In this document: positions 13,256 through 26,000 of the stretch, piece by piece | Layout: the number at the start of each line of letters is the position of its first letter | How positions within the stretch are numbered: position 1 is the first letter of the stretch | Assembly: GCF_910592395.1 (NCBI RefSeq) | Contig: NC_088308.1 | Span: forward strand, 7,269,001-7,333,000 | DNA length: 64,000 nucleotides | Source: Lineus longissimus | Taxonomy: Eukaryota; Nemertea; Pilidiophora; Heteronemertea; Lineidae | Direction: 5' to 3' | The notes under the pieces: model-generated | The model's input: only the letters and a program-made list of their open reading frames with translations | The model's database searches: none | What the model was told of the DNA's origin: nothing | Position numbers and translations under genes: made by a program

Positions 13256-15308
13256 GATACTCCTTATTTAATCTTGATATTAGGTGTATAAAGGCGGACA
13301 CAGACTACCATCTATCTAAAGTGTTTTAATTGATACCATCCCTTCAGGTAACTTCCATGGCAGTGTGTCTGGTCCACAAACCTTTCTTTGCAAAGTAATT
13401 TTAAGGTGGGGAGGTACTTTGCCAAGTGTTGGCCGCTGAGGGAGACTGCTCTATTCTCACCAAGCAATTTGTTTATCTTGGCCTGTTGTTGACAGGTGTG
13501 TTGGTATCTAAACTGAGTTGGTCAATGGTAATGACATCAAAATAGGTCTATTTCTAGTGTTTTGAGGGATACCAGATTGCAGTCCTGTGTCTGAAGATGC
13601 TGTGTAGTGGACATTTGGTCAGTAGTATCCTGTATACTGAATAGAAGAAGAGCTCTGGTAGATACTTGTAACACTATCTATGGGGGAAACCCTCAAATTC
13701 ATAGAGCTGGTACAGGATCGACCAGGGATATGGGATGTCACGTCAGAAGAAGACAAGAACAAGCATATCAAATCCCTAAATAAAATCGAAATTGCCCTTC
13801 TCTTCCTCTTGACAAGCACTGTCAGCATAAACCGAGGCTATAATCTGCCAGCAACTGGGTCACTTTGGATATCAGTTACACTTTGGCTACCCAGAGCACT
13901 CACTGATATCAACAGTAGCCATATTTGTATTTTCCCTCCAGAATCATCAAGGTCAAGGCGATTTTTTTATTCTTGGGTAGCCCACCACAGATGCATGGAT
14001 TCAATTAAAATAGAGAGTTAGATGTTAGTCTGTCCGTGCACTGTTTAGATACTTGACCAACTTGGCCACATCTGCCTTCAATACTTGGTGACCTAGAACT
14101 TTAAACAGTGTGTAGTCTGTGTCTGCCTTAATGAGTATCAACATCACAGTATAGCAATCATGTAACAGTCATGTAACAGTCATGTAATCATTGCCAGGCG
14201 TGATACTATCAATCAACCAACCTTGTTCCCACTGTGTGCCTGACAGTTATGATCACGCTGGGTTTTTGTTTGTTTGACTGCAGAACGCAAAATAGATAAG
14301 TACAGAAGTAATATTTTTCGCGAAGGTCACCCGCTTGTTACACCAGAAGCCTGAATCGGAGAGCTTTGTAAAACTGACATTTAGTACAGCGTAGTCAGGT
14401 AGAACCATGAAGGAATCCTTTATTGGACATGTTGACATACCATAAGATAGTAACCCAATACTGCTTTCGTTCTAATTTCCTAGGTGACGCTCGACGCTAA
14501 GCATTAGCCATCAATAAAAAAGGGAATTTCAAATTCATTAATAAAAAGGGCTACTTGTACGTTTGGAATCGTAGAGTGGGTTACAGCGATAACTTGCTCC
14601 TTGTGACTTCGAAAGCATTCAAGTATGCCATTAGAGGTAGGTCCTTGTTATTTTGCCGGTTATCCAAGTGGTACCTGATAAGTGCACCATTTCTATTCTC
14701 TAATCAGGATATACCGCCCATGTTAGCATCTAAAGACAAGTTAGGATATTACCAAGAAACGATAAGAACCAAAAGAATTCTAGAGCAGTGTTTAGTGAGT
14801 GAAGTAGTTCGTTACAGACCAATATCAAAAGCAGAATCAACATTTTGACATTCAGAAACCTTATTCATGATCGGAAAGGTTGGGATAACGGCTCGGCTGT
14901 ACAAAGGTCGCACGACATCTTGCTGCCGGATGGGTATTTGCCGGAGTAATCGATTGACTTAATCATCGCACGTGATGTGAAGCGGTTCCCCTCGGTTTAT
15001 TTACCGCTTCTCAAGAAAACCCGTTTTTAACCAAATACCAAGGCGACAATGATTCGTTCACGTCAACAAGCATAAAAAGGACTTCCGGGGATGTTAACGG
15101 CCGTCAACTGGAGCTGTTGCTAAAGATGGACGAAATTGGCAATATAAAGCATTGTAACAAAACTCTCTAGGTTGCGCAAGGCAGTGTTAAACAAATTATA
15201 CTCGAAATATCCTAAAAAGCTAATAATATTGCGCATATGATACGAATTGCGCAAAGATAACTTAACGCGTATACATGCATGAACAAAAATATGAGCCTTG
15301 GCCTGAAG
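13256..15308. other. intergenic, includes a small tandem repeat
   Basis: No supported gene. Three copies of the 11-mer catgtaacagt lie in tandem at 14159-14187 (the third copy is partial). A minus frame at 14253-14438 contains LSDSGFWC, reminiscent of the end of an Ig V domain, but without splice signals. A plus frame at 14555-14640 ends at a donor-like site without a usable partner. Confidence 0.4.
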
Positions 15309-15803
15309 TCATTTTATTGTCATATCACGGCAGCTTGCTTTCTTCTCGCTTTTGAAGGGAAAATTTGACATTTTCTGAGTTACAGCGATGGTCATATATT
15401 TTAATTGCTCCTTTGGGGGAGGAGAGGCTTCGTTTTTGGTTAATTTGCTATGTTTGGAAATGAGATTGTTTTCACAGCGGAAAAATCGCGAAGAAGGGGA
15501 CACTGATTCGCGCGGGCGTAGCATTGGCTCTTTTGGAAGGAAAAGCTTCTCTGTTTGATGAGCACGAGTGAGATCGTTATCAACGCGGAATTGGCGACGC
15601 TCAGTGATTCGCCTTGGCGTAGCACTGGCTCCATTTGAAGGAGAATCGGCTCTATTGTGGTTAAAAAGGCTAAATGGGATAGCACCGCGGAGATCGCGTG
15701 TTTGCGGAGATAGGGACACTAGTCGCCTGGGTGTTGCAATGGCTCCCTTGGGATGACAGCCTTCGTTTGGTTTTTTCGTTGTTGACATGTTATGCTCAGA
15801 CAA
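15309..15803 (-). CDS. hypothetical basic protein with internal repeats
   Basis: A single-exon ORF of 164 codons. No signal peptide, membrane segment or known domain is visible. The protein is basic and Ser/Pro-rich and is built from about four diverged copies of a unit averaging 37 residues. The units begin near residues 19, 57, 91 and 131 with KGAIATPRR, NGASATPRR, KEPMLRPRE and KEQLKYMTI; a minisatellite-like repeat of about 110 bp underlies it. A TATA-like tract and a perfect CArG box lie 85-107 bp upstream of the start, and an AATAAA word overlaps the last codons and stop. Those signals favour a real small gene, but a transcribed or silent minisatellite is the alternative. Function unknown. 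Confidence 0.4.
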   Translation of the reverse strand: MSEHNMSTTKKPNEGCHPKGAIATPRRLVSLSPQTRDLRGAIPFSLFNHNRADSPSNGASATPRRITERRQFRVDNDLTRAHQTEKLFLPKEPMLRPRESVSPSSRFFRCENNLISKHSKLTKNEASPPPKEQLKYMTIAVTQKMSNFPFKSEKKASCRDMTIK

Positions 15804-15887
15804 TACTTGTATAAATCACGAGAGTATCGTGACGCACTACCATGTAACTCATGTTAGAACGTAATAATAAAGAACAAAGCGATGGCA

Positions 15888-15910
15888 TATATATGCCTGC
15901 CCATATAAGG
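15888..15910 (-). promoter_or_regulatory. CArG box (SRF-type) and TATA-like tract
   Basis: CCATATAAGG at 15901-15910 matches the CC(A/T)6GG consensus for serum response factor/MADS proteins on either strand. A TATATATG tract lies at 15888-15895. Both lie about 85-107 bp upstream of the ORF start at 15803, a plausible core-promoter distance. Confidence 0.4.
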
Positions 15911-16731
15911 ACTCACTCGATAAACAATGACAAATTTGTCTGAACTATAAGTGAAAAACTACGAGATAAGGGAGGAAGTAGATGTAAATGTCAACTTCAA
16001 AGGCGACGTTGTTACTTTTTCTCTAATGACTCCCTTCCTGTGTCAAACTTCATATAGTTCGGATGGAAAAGCTTGATCGGAGTACAGAGTGCATGACAAA
16101 GGGTACTTTTGCTGTTAAAAAAGAGATTCCGGAAAGTTTAATGTTCGGATCAAAGGTTGATGGCTTGCTATCTGCCTTATTCTGTCTAATCTTGTAGTAA
16201 GCTTAATGGTAGACTTTTCGGCTTGTATTAAACGGAGCATTGATCCACTTTGAACCATTTTTTAGTTTGTCATTGGGACGCCTCTCGCCGGCGTTCTGTA
16301 TCAGTTTTTGCCCATTAATCTGTATATTCTATAAACTACAAAGAGACATAACGGCGTATTCTATTTTGCATGATATTCGTTGAGATCGGAATGCTCAAGG
16401 TTACTCCCAGAACGGCAGACTTGGTAAACCGTATACCTTTCTCATACTATAATTAGCTTCATGGTATATCAATCTGCGTTGCTTCATGTATATTTTCATA
16501 CGCGTATGTACAACATGCCAATCTATCGGTGTTGCGGGTTGGTATCCCTCAGAGACTATAGGGTTGTCGCACACCGCTGATAAATTGGCAAGGCGAACAA
16601 TTACCTTGAACCTGCGGTGTGAAACTCATGTCATTTTTGAAAAGGAGGCATTGATTGTCGACTAATTCCAGAGAGGAGTGTATTGCAGCTTGGAGGAATT
16701 ATACAGTAAGCGCCTAGAAGACTTGACTTAC

Positions 16732-18364
16732 GTCCCCTTCACAGAGCACATATTTTCGAAGCATCTACTTGTCACAGAGGTCTCATTTCCTAACATTTGT
16801 TTTATCTGTGCGTAACCCTGGTTTTTAGTAGCCATGCACCTGATTCTTTGATGACTGATATATTCACTTGTTAAAACGTCATGTTTTTTTCTCAGAAATG
16901 CCATCTTTGCCTGTCTCAGCAAATGATCTGACGAATAAATTGGCCAGGTCAAAAACAAGACACGCACTATCAAAGAGCTCTTCAAAGAGAACACAGAAAA
17001 TCCGATATTGTTCTTAGTTGGTTGTTTTAGCTTTAAGAAGTAGGACCCGGTTTATAGTCGATTGGTAAGTGAAAAAGATGGGTGCATTTTAGTCAAAGAA
17101 ACAGTGATCTTCTGCCATCAACGAAATCAATTCTAGCATGCCTGATGAGGTTTTTGTTAATGATTGTCATCAGATCTGATATTTATTTAATATTTTATCT
17201 CAATGGACAGTGAGTTATACACTAGATAATTTATGGATGGAATTCGCGGCTTTGGGTCAAAGGCACGTGCGAATCATTCTCTCCGCAGACTCGACTCTTG
17301 GGGGCCAAAACCCATCTTGACCCTCAATGTATTGACATTGCTCAGCGTCTTCTAAACAACGCACGGAGGCTTTTCGGGGGCAATACCGCTGGAGGTTCAG
17401 TATGCCAAAACCCTGTGACCATTGGCGTTGACGACACTCGTCTCTTTGATATTAGGCTGGTTCCGCTACCCTTAATTAAGAGGTATATACGAATGTTGGA
17501 CGACCAGGTAAGCAAAGGTGCTTTTTTGGCGCCCATTTTTGAAAATTTTCCCGGTTCCTCGTACAACTGAGTATAGAAGACGATACAAATAAATGGGCAC
17601 AGGACTTGATGACACGAACGAGCTTCGAAGTTCTTCGTCGTCCGTACAGGTTGCGAAAAATGTTACCTCATTGTCAGGTCGATATTGGTTGTCTCACCTA
17701 ACACTCAACCAAACACCAAGCGGATTGAGTTGACGTTTCGCCCAAAACCTCCATCCGCCTATAGGGGCGAGCCTATCTGTATGTGAGATGAGCGATCACT
17801 GTTCTTCTTATTGTTACAATGGAATCACATCCCTCCGATGAATTAAGGCAATACAAAAATCGTGTACAAAAATCGATAGTCCGCTATTAGCGTGACCATG
17901 AGCTCAAGCTGAAACAATACTGACATTGCTTCAAAGCAGAATCGAGAATACAGTAGAACCTCCCCCGGAATCGGGGAATGAGTCTGGTATAATTTCTGGA
18001 TTTTCATGTGGTCCCAGCCTGCCCAATATCCATCGACCGACAGGTATAAGGGAATCCTATATATGTGTTCCAATCCAAATTAGATCTTATTATTATCAAT
18101 CATCAAAATCAGACATGCTTGTTATAAATGCTTAGTATATGAATTGATAATGACAGCAAAGAAAGTAAATGTCCTACCTTCAACCATCCTAGTCCCGATG
18201 ACCGCATCCAAGTTGATGTTTCTGTGCTGATCCATAAGATATTCCAAGACATGATCCAAGGCGTCCAAGGTCTTAACGAGTAGGACATCCGTCTTTGTTT
18301 CGCCAGAAGAGGAACGTGCCGCCAGCAGCGTTAGCAATAGGCAACTCCATGTGGCAATGTTCAT
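16732..18364 (-). CDS. secreted C16orf89-like (UPF0764) protein, 5' exons only
   Basis: Exon 1 (18178-18364) encodes a clear signal peptide (MNIATWSCLLLTLLAARSSS) followed by a helical stretch ending in INLDAVIGTRMVEG. It stops at a GAAG|GTAGGA donor in phase 1. The NLDAVIGTRMVE word and its place just after the signal peptide resemble the UPF0764/C16orf89 family of secreted proteins of unknown function. A candidate exon 2 (16732-16927) has a compatible phase-1 acceptor (gtcag) and a strong donor (GGAC|GTAAGT), and encodes about 65 residues with three Cys and one NET glycosylation site. Its family match is weaker. The later conserved exons were not found, so the model is partial. Confidence 0.4.
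17289..17507 (+). other. exon-like ORF overlapping a dispersed repeat
   Basis: An open stretch of exactly 73 codons is flanked by an acceptor-like ccgcag and a good donor (CCAG|GTAAGC). It encodes DPQCIDIAQRLLNNARRLF and, further on, GVDDTRLFDIRLVPLPLIKR. The first 31 bases of the coding core (17316-17346) recur exactly at 30332-30362, where the frame is broken, so it is either a duplicated gene fragment or part of a transposable element. It lies inside the intron of the minus-strand C16orf89-like model. No family recognised. Confidence 0.3.
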
Positions 18365-19606
18365 AATGTAACAAAGGGAAGAAATGAGAGTATCACTTTA
18401 TCAGTAGTTGACACCAGGTGTGACCCTTGCCTTCCTTTTCTGAATTTGTCTCCCCGCTCTTCCAGTCATTTTATATCACTTGCCGAAAACTCTTCTTGGG
18501 ACGCATTTGGTTGTCATGGTTTTGAGTCAGAGGTTGATGTTTAGGGACGCGCTAAACTGCAGCAGCGCGCGCTGATCCTGGCGTTAATTTGATTGGTTCT
18601 TTGCTGTAACGATCACATCCTGGCGTCACGAGTTATCACTGCCTGGTAAAATCGAAGTTGGTTTCGTCTCGTTCATGGCTTCAACAGTTACGCCGTTTGC
18701 CTAATAAACAGGAGTGTAACAACTCAGAAGTTGATACTGCATGTAGAGTTGCAACTGAAGACCATTTGAACACCAGTCCTATTTGAGAAGACGTCCCATA
18801 CAAAAGCCGACTTAGATGCTGCCTGCTATACAATTTCTTCAAGTTACCGTTTTATCCTACACCCACACCCACGGACTTAAATCAAGAAATTAGGTCCATT
18901 CTAAAACGTAAGCAATTATACTAGGTCTATACTTCCCATACAATCGTCAGTTAAAGACCAACCGTTAATTAACCTCTCATACCACCGCAGGTATATCCAT
19001 CACCGATAAGCACAGGAAGTGAGAGAAAAAAGGAAATATCGTGGATGAATGTATTTCCGACGCCTATTCCAAATGAGTGCCAATAATGAGAATCCTCCAT
19101 CCCGGCAGCATTTCTCTGCAGTGTATGCTAAAAATAAAGAGTAACGGTTAAATTGTACCGTGTTTTGCTATTCGCCTTATAGTCAACATCGAATTAAAAA
19201 CATTGAAAATTTTCCGAAAATTGAGTTATTCTCGATTTGAAGTGGTGGTCTGAATGGTTTTCGTGCCAGGAGTTGTGTGAACTAAAAATAACGAAGAACG
19301 CAAATCTCCACAATCTAAGCGTTGAAACCAGGTTTGAAAAACGTAAAACACGTTAAGGAAGGAATTTTTACTTATAAAACAGGAGAAGGACCATTTGACG
19401 GGATAATTCATTCACTCCCTTTCAAAAGACGACCACCTTCCGACGGCGCCTCGCTAATCTCTAGATATTTCACAAATTGTTCGTGATCAATTAGGAAAGA
19501 GCTGCGGATTTTATTACAAGATTGTAATTCTTTTTTTCCTTGGGCGAGTGATTTGATGATGAAATAAGTGTTTACTTTTTGTGAACGAGGCACAGGGAAA
19601 ACTCAC

Positions 19607-19730
19607 ATCTCGTGGAAAATTGGCCAGAGTCTTGTCTGGGTCACCGCAGGATATACGACTGTACACTTTTGAAGGCATGGGGCAAGTTATACTTCGGCCA
19701 CCGTGGACCGGTGAAGAAATTTGAAATGTC
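19607..19730 (-). CDS. orphan exon candidate, Cys-containing
   Basis: The acceptor tcctag and strong donor CGAGAT|GTGAGT bound 124 nt. These encode, after one carried base, TFQISSPVHGGRSITC, then PSKVYSRISCGDPDKTL. Two Cys and a Gly/Pro-rich composition suggest an extracellular module, but no flanking exons with matching phase were identified and no family is recognised. It lies upstream of the C16orf89-like first exon, so it would belong to a different gene. Confidence 0.25.
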
Positions 19731-22700
19731 CTAGGATAGAATATCCGGGGAACAGAAGACTCTGTCATGCGCTTTAATCCGTCGTTGCCTCAATACAACC
19801 ATATAACATGTAACAAAATCGCCGAATCATTGGAATCGAATTATTGCAATCAGGCCTTTTATTACGCCTAGCTTGACAAGCTTCATCAGTGGCAAACTGA
19901 AGGGATTTTTGGTGTCAATTTGTGTTATATACATGTATATAGTTCAGAAGAAAAATGAGATAAAACTACTAATATGGGATTCCGTCTATAAAGACAGCTT
20001 GAAATCAGCAGAGTCGTCACCAGAAAGAAGAATTTGAGCTCTTGACTTAAAAAAATGAATTGAACCTGGAGTAAAACCGCATCATTTTGTTCAGCAACAT
20101 GCAAGCTCACGTGTCGTCTATTCAAATACATTGGAGCGAGCAGTAGGCTATGCCACCTTGCCATGTTTCGTCGCTGCTTAAGTGCTGACGATGCATATTA
20201 TAGTTTTAATGAAAATAAGTTTCATTACTTTGTCACGTATTCGATTCTAAAATGTTCGACGATGAATTGAATTGTTGCTGCTGGCATATCGTTTTTCTTC
20301 TTCTTCGGTTGTATCTTGATTTTTCATCATACATTTCGCCCTGCTAAGTCACCTGGTTACAATAAATGTACTATAAGCCCGATTACTTTAAACTGGGACT
20401 GAAAATGGGTTTCTGGTTTCACCTAGTTGTTATTGGTTATTCAAACCGGGACATGATAAAACAGTAACACGTCCAAACGCCTCCGTATATAAACTGTGAG
20501 AGGTCGCGTCATGAAACCATGCCAATCCACAATGTAGGCTACCGTCGTTGTGTGTATTATCCATCCATGAAACGAGGAGACTTTACATGTAGGATTGATG
20601 TTCACCGCCGGTAAGTCGGCATGCAAGATACTTGGTGACAATATCTCAAAACTGGGTAACAATCTCTCGCAGCGAGTCGCGCACATGCGGCAACGTATCA
20701 TCTCTGTCCCGGTTCGATATAATGAACAGCCATCCGAAGCATTGTATTGTTTCTTAAGTTACTTGTAAACTTTAGAACGTTTTGTTTTGATAACTCCAAC
20801 ATGAAACGAATTTGATTCACAATCAGCGATGAGCATGATCGTATTACATGTAAATGTATTTTGATGTACACACAACGCGAGTACAGGAAGATGCGCACGT
20901 GCACAGCATTGAAAATTGAGCGAAATCGGTCAAGGTGATCATGGCGTTTCATCAGCGGGTTTCTCCGAATACATGATACATGTATCAATATTAACGTGAC
21001 GGACGGACTTGAAAACTCGATGGACATGTCAAGCGTTAAACCCATCAATCTTATTGCAGAACTGTCATCGGAAGTAAAGGCCATCAGTGAAGATTTATCG
21101 GCGGCATTATCTTGCATTAGACTTGTTATAGGAAATGAGTGAACTCGGCCAATGTTCAGCTAACTTGAATTAATGGTGACCCACCGGATAATGTCACAAA
21201 ACTCATGTCATGGACTATAACTCATAAATTACAATTTTCCAATAAGAGATAACAAATAGCAATTAAGGTTTCTCTCCATGGTAACCAAACCACCTTAAGT
21301 TTACTAATTAGATTGTTCGTACATTATTCATCATTTTTATTTTTGCCAATATGCTTAAACCATGGCATTGTTATAATGAATTAGAAAGCAGATAGATTAT
21401 CATTATAGCATTGTTCTTGTTCGAGGTTAGGTTACATGATTTCACAAGCAACATCCTGTGAGGCCATGCACTTTCCCCCAACGTCCCCATCAATACCAAA
21501 TGTATCACTGCAAGGTCAACTGATTTTCATTCATACTAACGATTGCTATGTATTTACACAAGCATTATTATTGTTTATCAACCCAATACATTAAATATTT
21601 CTATTATAGTCCCTCGCGTCATTGCCGCAGACAAAATTGATAGCCACTTTTCATACTGAAACGAGTTGGCGGATATGATGTTCCAAATGAAAACTAATTT
21701 ACCGAACCCAAAACAAATGATAAGGTAACTAACTGATCAATATCAATTAGCCTTTCACCCGACGACCCTTTCGCGTGCTTCTGACTTGCTCATGTATCTC
21801 TGATAGTTCGCAATCCATACCAGTCGTACCATACTGATCCTACCTACACTTCGTATGACATGGGCTCGTCGGTGCCTCTGTCCAGTTCAATTATTTCGTG
21901 ACCATGGTTCCTGAAATGTGAAAATCCTCTTGGTTCCCAAAATTGATTTAAAGAAAAAACATCATTTTTGAAGAAATCGGCCGAGTTGTTTTTTGCACAG
22001 CAGCCCTCAAGGGCGTGGACATTAATTTCTTCAAGAACGTATCGATGTATCATCAGCCATGAAGGTGAAGCGACGCCCACCGGAATACACGCAGACCAAC
22101 CAGCTGAAGCACAGTTGTTTATAGCCATACATGTAACAGTATGCACTACGTCACAAAGCCTCCCTCGCGTCGACGAACTGGATATCAATCTCTCGCATCA
22201 GGGTCGCGCAAATGTGATGATAACCTATCACCTCTGTTGTCCCAAGTTCAAAGATTCACTTCCTGATACATCCGGTATTAACCTTGTTGTCTGAAAGCTT
22301 CATTCTGCTCCTTACACGTTCCCTTCCACTTACTCATTTGACAATTTAAAGCTTTAACACTCAGTAAAATGTCAATAGTTGAACCAGAGTTTTTCAATAA
22401 TAAAGAGCACAAGTCAATAATGAAGTAACCTTCTCACTGGAATCTAACATGTAGATCGAAAAAAACCCGGAAGCTCTTTCCCGGAAAACGTTTACTCGTT
22501 GCGCATGCAATAGTGTTGGCCAAAAACCTTTCTCGAAAAAAGCCCCAAAGCCTTTCCATTTTCAAGAGTGTCATTTAACAAATAGGCCTACAAATTTACC
22601 AAATATTGCAACTGTATAGTAAGCTAGTTGTGGTGGTCTTTCTTGAATGCTTGAATAAAGAGCAACATTTCAGTTGTTTTCTGAATGATATAAATTTCGG

Positions 22701-22888
22701 TAAGCGCGACTTATAAAAATCAAAAGTTAGTGAGATTCAAGGGCTGGTCAAGAAATCCCCCGGGATAGACTTTAGCTGCCAAAACTCCTGGATGCCAGCC
22801 AGGGGTTAAATAAAATTAGTCAGTGTATCGAAATAACTAGACTGACGAAATCAAGTTTTGTTCATATAATGAGTAAAACCAGACGCAA

Positions 22889-22909
22889 TATATATATATA
22901 TATATATAC
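22889..22909. repeat. (TA)n microsatellite
   Basis: About ten uninterrupted TA units, roughly 180 bp upstream of the death-domain gene start. Confidence 0.9.
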
Positions 22910-23088
22910 ATTTGAACTTTAATCCCGGATCATCCCAGCCAGCTAATCCGTACGGGCCACATTACAAGAGAATTTATAATCAAGCTTCGATATAAAACTT
23001 TCCGTTTCAAACATTTGCATCACAAAGGCTAAGTATACTGTATGTTTTAAATCACAATAAGGTTGGTGTTCGGTAGACTTGATACAAT

Positions 23089-26000
23089 ATGGCTGTTGAG
23101 GTATCGAAACGACATTTTAATATCCGTGAAGAAATGGCCGCGACAGAGGTCCCCATAGAGGTTGGAGGTAAGTGGTTTTTTAAAATATCTGTTGAACCTT
23201 GATCAGTACACATTTACAAGAAAAAAATGAAGACGGAAAAAGTCGAACTTCAGAAAGGCACAAGAATGTCGTTTTAAAAAGGAAAGCCTAAGTTTTCCTG
23301 AGCTCGGATAATAATGTTACTAATTTACTGAGAAGATAAACCCAAGATGGCACAACGATTCCTCATCGCTATCATCTTCAAATGATAAAAAAAAGTGTGG
23401 GGCAATTTGTCATTAGCCGTATGCAAACACTTCCAAAGCTATATCTATTGCGCCACACACGTTTCTATGTAGCTTTGCCACATTTAATCATGACAATCTG
23501 AGGAACAGAGTGAAAATTAGAGCAGTTTTTAAAATTTTTATTGCATCGCAAAAAAATCCCCGAGAGGAGGTTAACTCGAACGATTACATAAAAGGGCTTG
23601 AAGATAGATTATTACCCGCTTACACTACTGCAATAACTATACATTTGTATAATTATAAAGTTTCGAATATTACACCAGTTTCTCTGAACATGGATATTTG
23701 CAACTCTCGACTATTGGAGCTTCCACTTGTATTGTCTCATTAACATTTCGACCTTAAACTAAATAAACCATTTGAATTCATCAGCATTCACGTCGTCGTC
23801 GCCGCCTCCGAAAGACATACTCAAAAATATGATGAGTCATTGTAAGGTGTCGGTGACAGGGTCGAAATTAGCGATAGAACGCATATCGACATCTCCAATG
23901 ATACAGCATTTGTGATGCAGAAATAGTCTTAGTACCTTTTGGGAACGTTCCAAAAACAAGTACAGTCATTTACCGTCTCTCATGCTGGTGGTTAGGAAAC
24001 GATAAAAAACTTAATGATCTAAGACATAAATATAGAATTACAATCATAAGACTTGTTATTAATGAATAAGCCAACAAAGCAGTGGGTATTTTCTTAGGCC
24101 TGATTGAGTTTATAGAGAGAATATGCTTGAATGTAAGAATCGTGCTGTGCTGAAAACGTGCAATAATATTAATTCTTCTCAGCAGATTTGGCAAGGCCTC
24201 AACCTGGTTAACTCCAAGGTCCTCCTGATATCAATTTATAGCAAAATATATAAGCTCACCTTATGAACTTTTGATAGCAGCAATGTTCTAGTCAGCTGTC
24301 GTTTTAAGGAACCGACCCTAAAAGATATGTTAACATGATGAAGACTTCTTTCTGCTAATACAAGATATATATGATAAGGAGTTCTTGCTACCTGCAGACT
24401 TCGACAGTGGTGTCGTTAAACCCATCCATTTCTCTCCCCAAATACACTGTAGTATCATTGGTCCATCTATTTGAAGAGCTGCGTATGATTGTAATTTGAG
24501 CTAGAACATTGTATATATTCTTTAAAATGCATTTTCTTTCATCCATATTCAGGTATCCATGACATATTCCGCCATCTTGCACCACACATCGTAAGGCATT
24601 GGAAAAACGTCTCGCGAGACCTGGGTGTAGCCGAGAGCGACATATTTGAGATAGAGGAGGGGAATCCGAAGAGTAAAGTGTCTGAGTTAGCGTACCAGGC
24701 CCTGTGTCTTTGGCATGAGAGGGTAGGGAAAGCAGCCACAAAAGCAAGACTGGTACAGACACTCCAGCATCTACAATTGAAGCGGGCAGAAGGTAGGTCC
24801 CATCCCTCAGGTTCATATCTCTTGAAAGCTATCAGACTCTTGCTGATAGCACCTGGGCTTAACAGGAGTGTAGCTATCTTTTTCCAGTTAGGGTATTGAA
24901 TTTATAGTCTTGAAGTTGAAAGTTGCAACCGTGCATATTCAAATCTTATAGGTCAGGTTGCTGAGATCACGTGCACTGTGAAAAAAGGATGAACTGCATA
25001 CCAAAACCTGGGTATTCCTTGGGTTTCCCTGTCCGGACATGCTCAAGGGGATGTTTCCCCCGGGTACAGATGACGTAATCAAAAAATGTTAACTATCTTC
25101 AGTATTTTATTTAAGAGGAGATCCAATCCCTGGTGGTCAAAGAACGTGGTAGAGGTGCTAAAAGAAGGAAAAAGAAATCAAGAACAAGTGTATCCAGCGA
25201 TAGTACATGTAAGTAGGCCGACGCGCACTCGACTGTATGTTTGGAGTCTTTGGTGACAGTGATATACCGACCAAAACCAAAGGAAAGCAAGAACCATATA
25301 AACAGGTTGATGATGGTTGGCCGATAACTAATGAAATGAAGTGTTTTTAAATTTTTTAAAACCTTTAATGGTTTTCGGCCAACACAAAGTATACAAGTAT
25401 ATACCTCCTACAGATGAAGCACAGCTGAAAGACGAGGCTAAACCGGAAGAATGCAAACTGAGTGCGTCACTTCCGACGATTGGAACGGGGCAGCGAATGC
25501 AATTGGATGAGACTGGCCATCCTCGTACATGGGCACTTCTCAGCGATAAGAAGCGAACATCGAAGCACAGGGAGCGAGGTAGGCAAAATACAATAATATG
25601 TAGGAAATGTATATGTAGTACTATATATCAAATAGGAATATGTCCTCCATACCTTCATTTTGTTGTGGCTGCCGCCCATTCTCGAAGCAGATCAAAGGAT
25701 ATATATATTCTCTCTGCCAACTGGTTCTAGCTTCCATTACACAATGAGGTCGCGGGCGTGGCGCAGGCACGTGATAGTGGCGACGTTCGTGTATTTTATA
25801 ATACGCGACAGCGCAGGAGTCTCGGTTTCACACGGCACGGGAGGCTTCGACACCTCTTGACCCTGCTTCTGCAACATCGGGCTATGTTATTCTACTAAAT
25901 AATTGTCTTATTTCTTCTTCTTCGGTCAAGGTGAAGTCAAAGCAACTGTCAAAATAGCAAACATGGAACCAAAATCAACCGTTGAACCTCTTCCCCCTCT

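Larger units (their letters stand above)
18365..23088. other. intergenic, no supported gene
   Basis: Contains one orphan exon candidate (19607-19730, listed separately) and a (TA)n run at 22889-22909. Long ORFs near 20.4-21.1 kb and 21.8-22.3 kb have neither domains nor splice support. Confidence 0.4.

Noticed and set aside
17843-18073. Minus ORF as a further exon of the C16orf89-like gene
   Set aside because: It runs through a pogo-type GAGGTTCTACTGTA terminus and has no family similarity.
20441-21117. Two abutting minus ORFs
   Set aside because: No recognisable domain or splice sites; hydrophobic pieces do not form a receptor pattern.
21844-22294. Overlapping ORFs on both strands (114 and 108 codons), considered as a cystine-rich cytokine
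   Set aside because: Cysteine spacing fits no cytokine fold I know, there is no signal peptide, and both strands are equally open.
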